This document shows, in pieces, positions 36,179 to 44,847 of a stretch of 64,000 nucleotides of DNA. Source of the DNA: Erythrobacter longus (GTDB lineage: Bacteria > Pseudomonadota > Alphaproteobacteria > Sphingomonadales > Sphingomonadaceae); the NCBI RefSeq assembly GCF_000715015.1, contig NZ_JMIW01000002.1, positions 186,001 to 250,000 of the forward strand, given 5' to 3'. The translations under genes were made by a program, and so were the position numbers. A model generated the notes under the pieces. That model had not been told where the DNA came from. It did no database searches and worked only from the letters and a program-made list of their open reading frames with translations. The stretch's first letter is position 1. Each line of letters begins with the position of its first letter.

Positions 36179-38470
36179 CTAGAACCGGTTGTCCTTCGGG
36201 AACCCTTGCGGCGGCATCCGTCCGGCGGCACCGCGTGCGACTTTCCATTGCCAGATATCGCTTTCGGTGCGCGTGCGCTCACCCGATCCGCCCATCTGCC
36301 AGCTTAACCCATCGGCAAGCGTGAAGGTCGTCGCATCGCTCAATCCACCGTCGCGATAGCGTTGCAGCATCACGCCCTGCCCCCGGGCCATGACCGGCAT
36401 CTCTTCCATATTGAAGACGATGAGCTTGCGGTTGTCTCCCACCGCCGCCACGTGATCGTGGCCCTCGGGAATTTCGCGGATCACCTGCAGCTTGGCGCTT
36501 CCCTTAAGGTTCACCACCTGCTTGCCCTTTTTCGTCTCCGCGATAAGCTCTTTCGTCTCTGCGATAAAGCCTTTGCCATTGCTGGAAGCGAGCAGCAGGC
36601 GGCCTTCAGGTTTGTGGACGAGCATCGAGGCGATGCTGCTTTCAGACGGCAGGTCGATCATATTGCGCACCGGCTCACCAAAACCGCGAGCGCCCGGCAA
36701 TTTGTCGCACCCAAGCGTATAAAACCGCCCGTCTGACCCTGCGATCAACAGCTTATCCGTCGTCTGCGCATGGATGATGAAGGCTTGTGCGTCGCCCTCT
36801 TTGTATTTGAATTCCTGGGTGAGATCGACATGACCTTTGGCGCCCCTGATCCATCCCTTTTGGGAGAGGATAACGGTCACAGGCTCTTTTTCAATCATCG
36901 CGTCCATCGAAAATTCAACCGCAGGCGCGGCCTCTTCGATGCGCGTGCGGCGCGCACCAAGAGCTGTATCCTCGGCATAATCCTTGCGAAGGGCGCGCAG
37001 GTCCTTTTTGAGGCGCGTGCGTTGGCGTGCGGGGCTTTCGAGGAGCTTGTTCAGCTCTTCCTGCTCTTTGAGAAGCGTATCCTTCTCTGTGCGCAGTTCC
37101 ATCTCTTCCAGCTTGCGCAAAGACCGCAGACGCATGTTGAGGATCGCCTCGGCCTGACGGTCGGTAAGCGCAAACTCGGCCATCATCACTTGCTTGGGCT
37201 CGTCCTCGTAACGGATGATTTCGATCACCCGGTCAAGGTTGAGGAAGGCGGTGATATAGCCTTCGACCAGCTCCAACCGCCGCGCAATCTGATCGAGCCG
37301 ATGCTGTGTGCGGCGTTGCAGAATTTCGATCTGCGCTGCGGTCCAGTTTTGCAGGAGCTCTTTTAGCCCCATGACCATCGGCGTACGGGTCGCATCGAGC
37401 ACATTCATATTGAGCCCGAAGCGCGTCTCCATATCGGTAAGCTTGAAGATGCTCTCTTTCAGCAAATCCGGATCGACATTGCGGCTGCGCGGGACAAGCA
37501 CGATGCGAATGCTCTCATCGCTTTCATCGCGCACGTCGTCGAGGATCGGCAGCTTCTTGTCGGCAATGGCTTGCGCGATCTGTTCGATCAGCTTGCCCTT
37601 TTGCACCTGATACGGGATTTGCGTGATGACAAGCTGCCATTGCCCCCCACCAAGGCGCTCAATGCCCGCCGCCTGATCTTCCGCTTTTTCAGCCTCAGGC
37701 GCGTTGAACACGCCGCGAAGGCGGAAACTGCCCCGCCCGGTGCGATAGGCCGCCGAGATAACCTCTTTGCTGTCCACCAATTGCCCGCCGGTCGCAAAGT
37801 CCGGCCCCTGCATCAGCTCCATCAAACGCTCATGCTCGACATGGGGGTTGTCGATCAGCTCAAGCGTTGCATCAATGATTTCAGCGACATTGTGCGACGG
37901 GATATTGGTCGCCATGCCCACCGCAATCCCGCTTGCCCCATTGGCGAGCAGATTGGGGAACAGGCCCGGCATAAGCTCAGGCTCTTCTTCCTCGCCATTA
38001 TAGGTCGGGATGAAATCGACGGTCCCTGCGTCCAACCCTTCCATCAACTGCATCGCGGTCTTTGTCAGGCGCGCTTCGGTGTAGCGATAGGCGGCCGCAT
38101 TATCGCCATCGATATTGCCAAAGTTCCCCTGCCCCTCGACCAGCGGATATCTCAATGAAAAGTCCTGCGCCAAGCGAACCATAGCGTCATAGGCAGCGGT
38201 GTCGCCGTGAGGGTGATATTTACCGATCACCTCACCCACAACGCGGGCGGATTTCTTAAACGTGCTGTCGGGGGACAGCTTCAACTGGCGCATGGTCCAC
38301 AAAAGCCGCCGGTGAACCGGCTTCAACCCATCACGAAGATCGGGGAGCGAGCGCGCGGTGATCGTCGAAAGCGCATAGACCAGATACCGCTCAGACAAAG
38401 CGGCATCAAAAGGCGCATCAACAATCGCGTCGAACGGATCGGTATCATCAGGTGTCGTGGGATCGGCCAT
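36179..38470 (-). CDS. parC: DNA topoisomerase IV subunit A
   Basis: 763 residues. The type IIA topoisomerase core has [20 protein letters not shown] and [20 protein letters not shown], and the catalytic Tyr is at about residue 130 (YRYTEARLT). Beyond residue ~500 a C-terminal beta-pinwheel domain follows ([15 protein letters not shown]). It decatenates chromosomes with ParE, which is not in the window. Shorter than GyrA (about 870-900) and lacking an obvious GyrA box, it fits ParC. Convergent with cca. Confidence 0.95.
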   Translation of the reverse strand: MADPTTPDDTDPFDAIVDAPFDAALSERYLVYALSTITARSLPDLRDGLKPVHRRLLWTMRQLKLSPDSTFKKSARVVGEVIGKYHPHGDTAAYDAMVRLAQDFSLRYPLVEGQGNFGNIDGDNAAAYRYTEARLTKTAMQLMEGLDAGTVDFIPTYNGEEEEPELMPGLFPNLLANGASGIAVGMATNIPSHNVAEIIDATLELIDNPHVEHERLMELMQGPDFATGGQLVDSKEVISAAYRTGRGSFRLRGVFNAPEAEKAEDQAAGIERLGGGQWQLVITQIPYQVQKGKLIEQIAQAIADKKLPILDDVRDESDESIRIVLVPRSRNVDPDLLKESIFKLTDMETRFGLNMNVLDATRTPMVMGLKELLQNWTAAQIEILQRRTQHRLDQIARRLELVEGYITAFLNLDRVIEIIRYEDEPKQVMMAEFALTDRQAEAILNMRLRSLRKLEEMELRTEKDTLLKEQEELNKLLESPARQRTRLKKDLRALRKDYAEDTALGARRTRIEEAAPAVEFSMDAMIEKEPVTVILSQKGWIRGAKGHVDLTQEFKYKEGDAQAFIIHAQTTDKLLIAGSDGRFYTLGCDKLPGARGFGEPVRNMIDLPSESSIASMLVHKPEGRLLLASSNGKGFIAETKELIAETKKGKQVVNLKGSAKLQVIREIPEGHDHVAAVGDNRKLIVFNMEEMPVMARGQGVMLQRYRDGGLSDATTFTLADGLSWQMGGSGERTRTESDIWQWKVARGAAGRMPPQGFPKDNRF

Positions 38471-38557
38471 GTTCCCCGCTTAGCAAGGTCGCGCCCCCGG
38501 TGGGAGAGCAGTTTCCACAGAGAATAAACGGTTTTGGGATTGAGCCGCCGGGACGGA

Positions 38558-40339
38558 TCAGGATTGGCTTTGAGAGCGGTTGCAATTCTCAATGCGGGCT
38601 GCTCCCTTGATGCCGGTTTCATATTCGAGCGCAATCTGCATCGAAATCATTTGTGCGCACAGACCCGATTCAAGGTCGCCGCGAGATAGCGCCTGACGCA
38701 TCCAAAACCGCGCATCCTTGATCGAGCGCGGTGCCGTCCACCCACGCTCTGCTGCAAGGGCAAGGTGCGCAAAGGCATCTGGGTAACCCGCGGTCGCGGC
38801 AACCTCGCAATGCGGCACCGCATCGCTGTATTGTTTTTCGCGGACAAAGATCGAGCACAATTGCTGGTCGGCATCGCTGCGCCCGACCTTAGCCATGCCT
38901 TGCAAAGCAGCGATAAACACATCCGCCTCTTCAGGAACTGCGTAGACAAGACCATAATAGGCATAGGCATAGCCCGCCTCAGCCGCGAGACGTTGCTGGC
39001 GAACCCCTTCGATATAATTGGGTGACTCGGTGTGCTCCGCTGCGCCGATTAGCACGCGCGAATAATGGCCGCGCGCCTTTGCATAATCTTGTTCTGCCGC
39101 CGCCTTGTAAAGTTCAAGTGAGCGCACACGCTCCGCATCATCGCGAGCGTTCACCCGCAGGAAATAGGCAAACTCAAGTTGGCCGTAAGGGGTGCCTTGT
39201 GCAGCCGCCGCCTCGAGTGTTTTGCGCGCAGCGTCCAAGTCCTTGGGAACGCCAAGGCCAAAGTGCTGCATATAACCAAGCAGATAGGTCGCCAGCGGAT
39301 CACCGGAGGCAACCAGCGCCCTGATATCGGCAACACTGTGCTCGGCCAGAACGCGCATCACAAGGATCGGTTCATCAATCCGACCCATTTCATCAAGCGT
39401 CAGATTTATCGGTCGCGGGAGCTGGACGGCTACCGGCTCAACACGGTCAGATGCCGGTGGCGCCACATCAAAAATCGCAGGCTCCAGCGTGAAAAACGTA
39501 TTGGGAGACAGTGAGTTATAGGTGAAAGGCACTTGCAACGGCCAAAATCCCTCAGTGCGCTTGAGCACACCGTCGCGGATGGAATTAAAAACGATGCTTA
39601 CATCCATCCGAGGCACTGTCACCTTCTCGGCAACTTCGGCTGCAAAGGGGCTCACATCCTTTGGCGGAGGCGCAGCATCATATGCGGGGACGCCGCGCCC
39701 GGTTGAATAGAGCACGCCAACGCGCGCGCCCGGTTCAAAGTCAAACTCACGCATCCCGCCGGAGGCCGCCTGACGCGTTGTGGGCTCGATGATCACGGGC
39801 GCTGGCGCACTCCGGGTGATCGCATCTGAGCGCGAGGATGCCTCGGTCACTTGCCCATCGGTGCGGCACGCATCGAGCATAAAGATCGTCGTGCCTTCAT
39901 TATACAGGCGCTCGGCAAGCTTTTCGAATTCGATAAAGGTCCGATCGATCTCATCAGAACGAGCCGACAGCCCTGCGTCCACCGGCACAAGGTAATTGCG
40001 CCGCCCGTATTCAAACCCGTGTCCGGCAAAATAAAAAACCACGATTTCAGCATCACCGATCGAATTGCTGAAAGTGGTGAGCGCATCGCGCATCTCTTGC
40101 CAGGTTCCGTTGGAAACGGTGGTGACTTCAAACCCGATTGCATCAAGCGATCTGCCGACCAGCGCTACATCATTGGCCGGGTTGGGCAGTTTCGTCCAAG
40201 AATTGCCCTCCGCGCGCTGCTGATAGTCGGAATTGCCGATCAAAAGCGCATATTTGCCAGCAGCATGAGCCACTGAAGACGTCATCGCCAGCCCTGTCAA
40301 AAGGACGCAAAGAATGAAGCTCTTGAGTCTGCAAAACAT
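38558..40339 (-). CDS. Exported caspase-family (C14) protein with Sel1-like repeats
   Basis: 593 residues with a signal peptide (cut near VAHAAG). The caspase-like p20 fold follows: KYALLIGNSDYQQ, catalytic His107 in VFYFAGHGFEYGRRNYLVP and catalytic Cys158 in FMLDACRTDG. The second half (about residues 340-570) is built of Sel1/TPR-like helical repeats, for example AAAQGTPYGQLEFAYFLR and AATAGYPDAFAHLALAAERG. Both catalytic residues are present, so it may be an active cysteine protease in the periplasm, perhaps linked to envelope stress or protein interaction via the Sel1 repeats. Substrate unknown. Confidence 0.88.
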   Translation of the reverse strand: MFCRLKSFILCVLLTGLAMTSSVAHAAGKYALLIGNSDYQQRAEGNSWTKLPNPANDVALVGRSLDAIGFEVTTVSNGTWQEMRDALTTFSNSIGDAEIVVFYFAGHGFEYGRRNYLVPVDAGLSARSDEIDRTFIEFEKLAERLYNEGTTIFMLDACRTDGQVTEASSRSDAITRSAPAPVIIEPTTRQAASGGMREFDFEPGARVGVLYSTGRGVPAYDAAPPPKDVSPFAAEVAEKVTVPRMDVSIVFNSIRDGVLKRTEGFWPLQVPFTYNSLSPNTFFTLEPAIFDVAPPASDRVEPVAVQLPRPINLTLDEMGRIDEPILVMRVLAEHSVADIRALVASGDPLATYLLGYMQHFGLGVPKDLDAARKTLEAAAAQGTPYGQLEFAYFLRVNARDDAERVRSLELYKAAAEQDYAKARGHYSRVLIGAAEHTESPNYIEGVRQQRLAAEAGYAYAYYGLVYAVPEEADVFIAALQGMAKVGRSDADQQLCSIFVREKQYSDAVPHCEVAATAGYPDAFAHLALAAERGWTAPRSIKDARFWMRQALSRGDLESGLCAQMISMQIALEYETGIKGAARIENCNRSQSQS

Positions 40340-40393
40340 GCCTCAGCTTACCACGATTTAACGCGTCAGGGGAGGTGCAAACACCCCTAACAC

Positions 40394-40444
40394 AAAGAAA
40401 AAGGGCGCATCGGTCCTTTAGGGGAGAGAAACCGGTGCGCCCTT
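40394..40444 (-). terminator. Rho-independent terminator after the microprotein cluster
   Basis: On the minus strand a 14-bp stem with one G-T pair (40431-40444 with 40401-40414) is followed by TTTTTCTTT. It ends transcription of the three microprotein genes before the caspase gene. Confidence 0.85.
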
Positions 40445-40479
40445 TGCGGGGGGACTGTTTGAGGGGTCGGCGGGGCGGA

Positions 40480-40584
40480 TCAGGCGATGATGCCGGGATT
40501 GCTGAAAAAGATGACGGTCGCAAGGACTGCCGAGGTCGAGAGGATCGAGAGGGCGGCGGCGTAAAGGTTGTTCGTGCGGGGCAT
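40480..40584 (-). CDS. Microprotein C, hydrophobic, paralogue of its two neighbours
   Basis: A 34-residue ORF too short for routine gene calling. It starts MPRTNNLYAAALSILSTS and ends NPGIIA, with one hydrophobic stretch of about 20 residues. CGGAGA lies six bases before the ATG. It shares the N-terminal NN, the AAALS block and a short proline-containing tail with microproteins A and B, though it is the most diverged copy. Function unknown; a single-pass membrane peptide or a secreted peptide are both compatible. Confidence 0.7.
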   Translation of the reverse strand: MPRTNNLYAAALSILSTSAVLATVIFFSNPGIIA

Positions 40585-40658
40585 TGTGGGTCTCCGGATT
40601 GGCAAGGGGACTAGGGGATTGGGGAATAGAGGATGGGGTTACCGGGACCCGTCAGCGA

Positions 40659-40766
40659 TCAGGCAAATGCGAGCGGGCTGGCGGGTACGATGGCATAGGC
40701 AAACAGGCTAGCCGAGATAACGACTGAAAATGCTGCGGCGAGGAGGTTGTTAGCGGCGATAGTCAT
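40659..40766 (-). CDS. Microprotein B, hydrophobic, paralogue of its two neighbours
   Basis: 35 residues, MTIAANNLLAAAFSVVIS at the N-terminus, ending VPASPLAFA. AAAGGAA precedes the ATG at 40766 at good spacing. The core AANNxxAAAxSxxxSxS and the tail AYAIVPASP are shared with microprotein A almost residue for residue. The C-terminal AFA looks like a signal-peptidase site with nothing after it. Middle gene of the cluster. Confidence 0.75.
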   Translation of the reverse strand: MTIAANNLLAAAFSVVISASLFAYAIVPASPLAFA

Positions 40767-40806
40767 TTTGAAATTCCTTTGAGTTGAGTGTTTGTCGAGA
40801 TTGAAA

Positions 40807-40914
40807 TTAAGCGAACATCGTGGGGCTTGCCGGAACGATGGCGTATGCAAGCAGGCTGGTTGAAACGATGATTGAAAGGGCTGCTGCGAAGAAGTTGTTT
40901 GCTGTGTTGGTCAT
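40807..40914 (-). CDS. Microprotein A, hydrophobic, first gene of the cluster
   Basis: 35 residues, MTNTANNFFAAALSIIVS at the N-terminus and LLAYAIVPASPTMFA at the C-terminus. GGAAAGA precedes the ATG at 40914. First of three paralogous microprotein genes on the same strand; the promoter candidate at 40985-41001 lies about 70 bp upstream. The one hydrophobic segment predicts a membrane peptide. No known family recognised. Confidence 0.75.
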   Translation of the reverse strand: MTNTANNFFAAALSIIVSTSLLAYAIVPASPTMFA

Positions 40915-40984
40915 GGTTCGTCTTTCCGTCTGATAAAGTTACTGTGGTCATTTGCGGCTTGTTTCCGCTGTATGCCAACTACTT

Positions 40985-41001
40985 TGCAGACACCGTGCCA
41001 A
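40985..41001 (-). promoter_or_regulatory. Sigma-54-like promoter of the microprotein cluster
   Basis: On the minus strand TTGGCACGGTGTCTGCA matches the sigma-54 consensus TGGCAC-N5-TTGCA with one mismatch and the invariant GG-N10-GC spacing. The implied transcript start is about 60 nt upstream of microprotein A. Farther upstream CCAATCC (41062-41068) and GGATTGG (41098-41104) form an inverted repeat that could bind an activator. An intact RpoN in this genome is not shown in the window. Confidence 0.5.
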
Positions 41002-41161
41002 ACTCGAAAAACCGCAGAATTCCGGGGTTCTTGCAGCATCACCCAGACACGCAAAATGCACCCAATCCCAGCGGTTGGGAGATTTTACCAATGTTTAGGA
41101 TTGGCTTAATCAGCCATTCAGGCGGGATCGTTATGGTCCCGGCTCTTACAGTCCGCGCGGC

Positions 41162-41497
41162 TTACAATCCGCGTGCATCGTGGCTTTCGCCCGGCACCTT
41201 GACGGTTAGGCCGTCCATCTCTTGCGTGACGTCAATCTGACACGACAGGCGCGATGTGCGCCGTGCACCGGCTGCGAAATCGAGCATGTCCTCTTCCTCT
41301 TCGGAAGCTTGGGCCAGTTTCTCAAACCACTCGGCAGCGACAATCACATGACAGGTAGAACAGGCCATTTGCCCCTCGCACGTCCCTTCGAGCGGGAGGC
41401 CGGCGGCCTGACCAAGCTTCAGAAGATTGTCACCCACCTCGCCTTCGCATGGCACGGGCGCCCCTTTGGGATCGATAAAGGTCACTTTGATTGTCAT
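41162..41497 (-). CDS. fdx: 2Fe-2S ferredoxin, adrenodoxin/ISC type
   Basis: 111 residues. The iron-sulfur ligands are CEGQMACSTC plus the last Cys in RLSCQID, the C-x5-C-x2-C...C pattern of adrenodoxin-type ferredoxins used in Fe-S cluster synthesis or as P450 donors. The acidic stretch SEEEEDMLDF is typical of the partner-docking helix. It begins 4 bp after a cysteine desulfurase gene, supporting a role in Fe-S biogenesis. Upstream starts within that gene were rejected. Confidence 0.92.
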   Translation of the reverse strand: MTIKVTFIDPKGAPVPCEGEVGDNLLKLGQAAGLPLEGTCEGQMACSTCHVIVAAEWFEKLAQASEEEEDMLDFAAGARRTSRLSCQIDVTQEMDGLTVKVPGESHDARGL

Positions 41498-41501
41498 GAG
41501 A

Positions 41502-42584
41502 TTAGCCCCAGAGCTCCTGGTCTTTTGCAGCCGCCAATATCGTTTTGGCCGCCAAGTCAATTTCGTCCAGCGTCGTGTAACGCCCCCAACCCAGCCGGAT
41601 TGATGATTTCGCCTCGGCATCGGTGAGCCCGATCGCTTTCAGCACATGGCTTGGCCGGCCTGACCCGCTCGCACACGCGCTGCCAGCCGAGAACATCACG
41701 CTCCGGCAATCCGACATAAGGCGCGCCACGTCCAGCCCGTCCTTACGGATGTTCATATTGCCATACCAGCGCGACGCCTCGCTGCCATTAAGGGTCCAGC
41801 TGCCAAAATGGTCGCGCGCACGGGTCCACAAGGCTTCGACATGGGCGGCGTCTTGCTCCATCCGTTCCTTGGAAAGCGCAGCGGCCGCGCCAAATCCGGC
41901 GATGAGCGCTGGCGATAAAGTGCCAGAGCGAAGGCCATGTTCCTGCCCGCCGCCGGTTTGCACCTGTTCTAGCTCCACCCCGTCGCGCACCCACAAAGCG
42001 CCAACGCCCTTGGGCCCGTTGAGCTTATGCGCAGAGACCGCGAGCATATCCGCGCCCGCGACGGCGATCTTGCCATAAGCCTGCACCGCATCGACGAGAA
42101 AGAGAGCATTTTCCTGTTTGGCGCGGCGCTGCCAATCGAGGGTGGGCTGGGTCGTACCGATTTCATTGTTGACCTGCATCACCGCAATCAGACGGGTCGC
42201 TTTGCCCAGATCCTGCGCCGGGTCACAAATGCCGTCGCTGTCCACGTCCAGCATTTTGGAAAGCCCTGCATCGCGCGCCGTGTCTCCGACGGCCGAATGT
42301 TCGATGGCCGAGAAGGCAACGTTGCCCTTCCCACTGGTGCCGCGAATGGCGAGGTTAAGCGCCTCAGTCGCGCCGCTGGTGAAGATAACTCTGCCGCCAG
42401 CAGGGAAAAGCGCCGCCACGGTGTCGCGCGCCGCCTCGATTGCGGCGGCGGCCTGACGGCCCATTTTGTGAGACGAATGCGGATTTCCGAAGCCGATGCC
42501 GTCTGGTCCGTCGAGATAGCGGATCATCGCATCGCGCGCTTCTGGGGCCAGGGGCGTGGTGGCTTGGTTGTCGAGATAGATCAT
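41502..42584 (-). CDS. Cysteine desulfurase (NifS/IscS-like), second copy
   Basis: 360 residues, PLP-dependent fold type I. MIYLDNQATTPLAPEARDAM at the N-terminus, PLP lysine in VSAHKLNGPKGVG, catalytic Cys in FSAGSACASGSGRPSHVL. The Cys-containing loop is of the IscS/NifS type. It transfers sulfur from cysteine as a persulfide for Fe-S clusters or thio-modification. Lies immediately upstream of the ferredoxin and just downstream of a paralogous desulfurase, with a repeat element between the two. Start ATG 42584; a GTG is three codons earlier. Confidence 0.92.
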   Translation of the reverse strand: MIYLDNQATTPLAPEARDAMIRYLDGPDGIGFGNPHSSHKMGRQAAAAIEAARDTVAALFPAGGRVIFTSGATEALNLAIRGTSGKGNVAFSAIEHSAVGDTARDAGLSKMLDVDSDGICDPAQDLGKATRLIAVMQVNNEIGTTQPTLDWQRRAKQENALFLVDAVQAYGKIAVAGADMLAVSAHKLNGPKGVGALWVRDGVELEQVQTGGGQEHGLRSGTLSPALIAGFGAAAALSKERMEQDAAHVEALWTRARDHFGSWTLNGSEASRWYGNMNIRKDGLDVARLMSDCRSVMFSAGSACASGSGRPSHVLKAIGLTDAEAKSSIRLGWGRYTTLDEIDLAAKTILAAAKDQELWG

Positions 42585-42611
42585 GTGTCGCACACCCTAA
42601 TCCAAATCTTC

Positions 42612-42685
42612 GTCATGCTGAACTTGTTTCAGCATAACCGTCTCCGCCTGATGCAAGGGTTATCCTGAAACGAGTTCAGGATGAC
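42612..42685. repeat. Palindromic BIME-like repeat, copy 2
   Basis: Arms 42612-42638 and 42659-42685, same family as 31061-31140. In the left arm the hairpin reads ATGCTGAA...TTCAGCAT, whereas the right arm has ATCCTGAA...TTCAGGAT: two compensating changes that keep the stem. Confidence 0.88.
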
Positions 42686-42692
42686 GCCTCTT

Positions 42693-43682
42693 TCAAGAAA
42701 GGCTGCGCCATGCCTCCAAGAACCGGTCCAAATCCACAGTGGTCGTGTTCCAGCCAAGGCTCACCCGGATGGTGCGCGCGGCGACCTCATCGCTTACGCC
42801 GAATGCATCGAGCACGCGGCTTTTCTTGAGCGTTCCCGAAGAACACGCGCTCCCAGCGGAGACGGCAATGCCCATTGCGTCCAAGCGGATCAGGAGAGCC
42901 TGCGCGCTCATGCTCGGATGCGCGAGCGCGAAGATGTAGTCAGTCTGATCACCAAAGGTCAGGAGGTCATCGCCTAACTCCTTGGCAAAACCGGCCCGTT
43001 CTTTCGGCGTGGTCAGCCAATCACCCGCCTCAAGCGCGCTCGCAAAGCCGAGGGCTGCGGGCATGTTCTCGGTGCCCTGACGATAGCCGCGTTCGTGCCC
43101 GCCCATGGGCTCTAGCAAGGCCCAATCGCGCACCAGAAGCGCGCCAATGCCAATCGGGCCGCCCAGCTTGTGCGCGGAAACCACCAGCATATCGGCATCG
43201 GGCAGGTCGAGCTTGCCCGCCGACTGCGCGCAATCGGACAAGAGCACAGCGCCCGATGATTTGATCGTCTCTGCCATCTGGGAGACAGGGTTGATCACGC
43301 CGGTTTCGGAATTGACATGCTGGACAGCCAGAAGCGTCGAGGCGTCAAATGTGCTTTCGTCCGAGGAGATTTCAGCATCGGGCGCCGCGCGAAACACCGC
43401 GTCATGCTCCACCGCGCTTACTATCCGGCGGCTCGCCTTGGAACGATTGAGCGCAAGCCATAGCGATTCGCTGGCCCCGCTGGTGAAGATGACCTCGCCG
43501 CTCCATGAAAGCGCCGCCTTCACCCGCGCCCGCGCATCTTCGAGCGCGTTTTTGGCGCGGCGGCCCTCCGCGTGTGGGCTGGATGGGTTTGCCCAAAGCG
43601 CAAAGCCTTCTTCCATTGCGGCGCGTGCTTCGGGGCGCAGCGGCGTTGTTGCAGCGTGATCGAGGTAGATACGGTTGGTCAA
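42693..43682 (-). CDS. Cysteine desulfurase-family aminotransferase V, first copy
   Basis: 329 residues, shorter than typical IscS (about 400). MTNRIYLDHAATTPLRPEAR, PLP lysine in VSAHKLGGPIGIG, catalytic Cys in VSAGSACSSGTLKKS. Starts at a TTG (43682). It is transcribed divergently from an alpha/beta hydrolase and together with the second desulfurase and the ferredoxin forms a probable operon, though the usual scaffold genes (iscU, sufBCD) are not adjacent. Either gene could provide sulfur for tRNA thiolation instead. Confidence 0.9.
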   Translation of the reverse strand: MTNRIYLDHAATTPLRPEARAAMEEGFALWANPSSPHAEGRRAKNALEDARARVKAALSWSGEVIFTSGASESLWLALNRSKASRRIVSAVEHDAVFRAAPDAEISSDESTFDASTLLAVQHVNSETGVINPVSQMAETIKSSGAVLLSDCAQSAGKLDLPDADMLVVSAHKLGGPIGIGALLVRDWALLEPMGGHERGYRQGTENMPAALGFASALEAGDWLTTPKERAGFAKELGDDLLTFGDQTDYIFALAHPSMSAQALLIRLDAMGIAVSAGSACSSGTLKKSRVLDAFGVSDEVAARTIRVSLGWNTTTVDLDRFLEAWRSLS

Positions 43683-43816
43683 ATAGAGGCCTTATTGCGA
43701 ACGATTCTTAATAAATTGCACTTTCTCACAAGTGCTTATATAGAGAGCTCACCCGCTGGCACCAGCCGGTGCAACGTCGTAGTTTTCAGCGCAACTCATT
43801 TCATAAAGGGTATTTG

Positions 43817-44473
43817 ATGCCATCCGTCATCTTTCCCGGCCCAGAGGGCCGTCTCGAAGGTCGTTTTTCCCCGCCACCGCGTCCCCGTGCTCCTGTGGCG
43901 ATGATCCTTCATCCTCACCCAGAAGGCGGCGGCACGATGAACGACCGGATCGTTCAACGGCTCTACAAGACCTTCACCGATCGCGGCTTTGCAACGCTGC
44001 GTTTCAACTTTCGTGGGGTTGGCCGCTCACAAGGGTCATTCGACAATGGCATTGGCGAGCTTTCCGATGCAGCGTCCGCGCTTGACTGGGTGCAATCGAT
44101 CCACCCCGAGGCGCAGCAAACCTGGGTTGCGGGGTATTCCTTTGGCGCTTTGATCGGCATGCAATTGCTGATGCGCCGCCCTGAGGTGCGCGGGTTTATT
44201 TCCGTTGCGCCGCCTGCGAATATGTATGACTTCAGCTTCCTGGCACCCTGCCCCGCTTCCGGCATTTTCGTGCAAGGGGCAGCGGACACAGTGGTTCAAC
44301 CAAGCGCTGTCCAAAAGCTCGTCGACAAACTGCGCACGCAAAAGCACATCACGATCCATCACGACGAAATCCCGCGCGCCAACCATTTCTTCGAAAACGA
44401 AATCGAAGAGATGATGGGCAGCGTCGACAATTATCTCAATTTCCGCCTGTCGCCGGATTGTCCGATTAAATAA
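43817..44473 (+). CDS. Alpha/beta hydrolase of the OsmC/YdeN-neighbour type
   Basis: 218 residues. PSVIFPGPEGRLEGRF, LHPHPEGGGTMNDRIVQRLY, then LRFNFRGVGRSQGSFDNGIG and nucleophile VAGYSFGALIGMQL, with a candidate acid near IFVQGAADTVV and a late His in PRANHFFEN. This is the small alpha/beta hydrolase family that often lies beside desulfurase or suf genes in alphaproteobacteria. AAAGGG precedes the ATG. Substrate unknown. Confidence 0.85.
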   Translation: MPSVIFPGPEGRLEGRFSPPPRPRAPVAMILHPHPEGGGTMNDRIVQRLYKTFTDRGFATLRFNFRGVGRSQGSFDNGIGELSDAASALDWVQSIHPEAQQTWVAGYSFGALIGMQLLMRRPEVRGFISVAPPANMYDFSFLAPCPASGIFVQGAADTVVQPSAVQKLVDKLRTQKHITIHHDEIPRANHFFENEIEEMMGSVDNYLNFRLSPDCPIK

Positions 44474-44490
44474 GAGTTTCGTGGTTACGC

Positions 44491-44707
44491 CCGCATCCGC
44501 GGTCGTGTCCTCGCTCGATGTCCTCCGCTACGCTGCGGACCCGCTGCGGGCGGGCGGTCGCCCTTGCGACGCCTGCGGCATCGAATTTGCGTGGGTCATC
44601 GGGTTTGCTGCGGAAAACGGTTTCGCCAGAAACCGCAAGCACGACCGCGCGCCCGCAGCGGGGGCAGCTTGCCTGCCCGTCTAGCGAGGACTAAGTCGCG
44701 GATGCGG
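44491..44707. repeat. 217-bp MITE-like cruciform element
   Basis: Outer inverted repeats 44491-44518 and 44680-44707 (28 bp, a few mismatches) bracket an inner inverted pair near 44540-44560 and 44642-44661 (20 bp, one mismatch), and a short hairpin (CGGTTTC...GAAACCG) sits at the centre. The element fills most of the 375-bp gap between the hydrolase and TonB-like genes; the rest shows nothing notable. It contains a spurious open frame and no transposase. Elements like this recur in related genomes, but copy number here cannot be judged. Confidence 0.75.
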
Positions 44708-44847
44708 CTTAGAAAATCAAACAACAGTATTAAAAAACAACGGGTTGCACCTTGCGACGGGTCGCGCTTTGCAACTCGATATTGCTTGTCACTCGCAACA
44801 ACTCCTGTCAGCCTCCACTGATCGCACATCATGAGAGGAGAGAATTC

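Noticed and set aside
44481..44821. Small open frames in the cruciform element (Arg/Ala/Cys-rich)
   Set aside because: They coincide with the inverted repeats, lack ribosome-binding sites and are of the type usually mis-annotated in related genomes.
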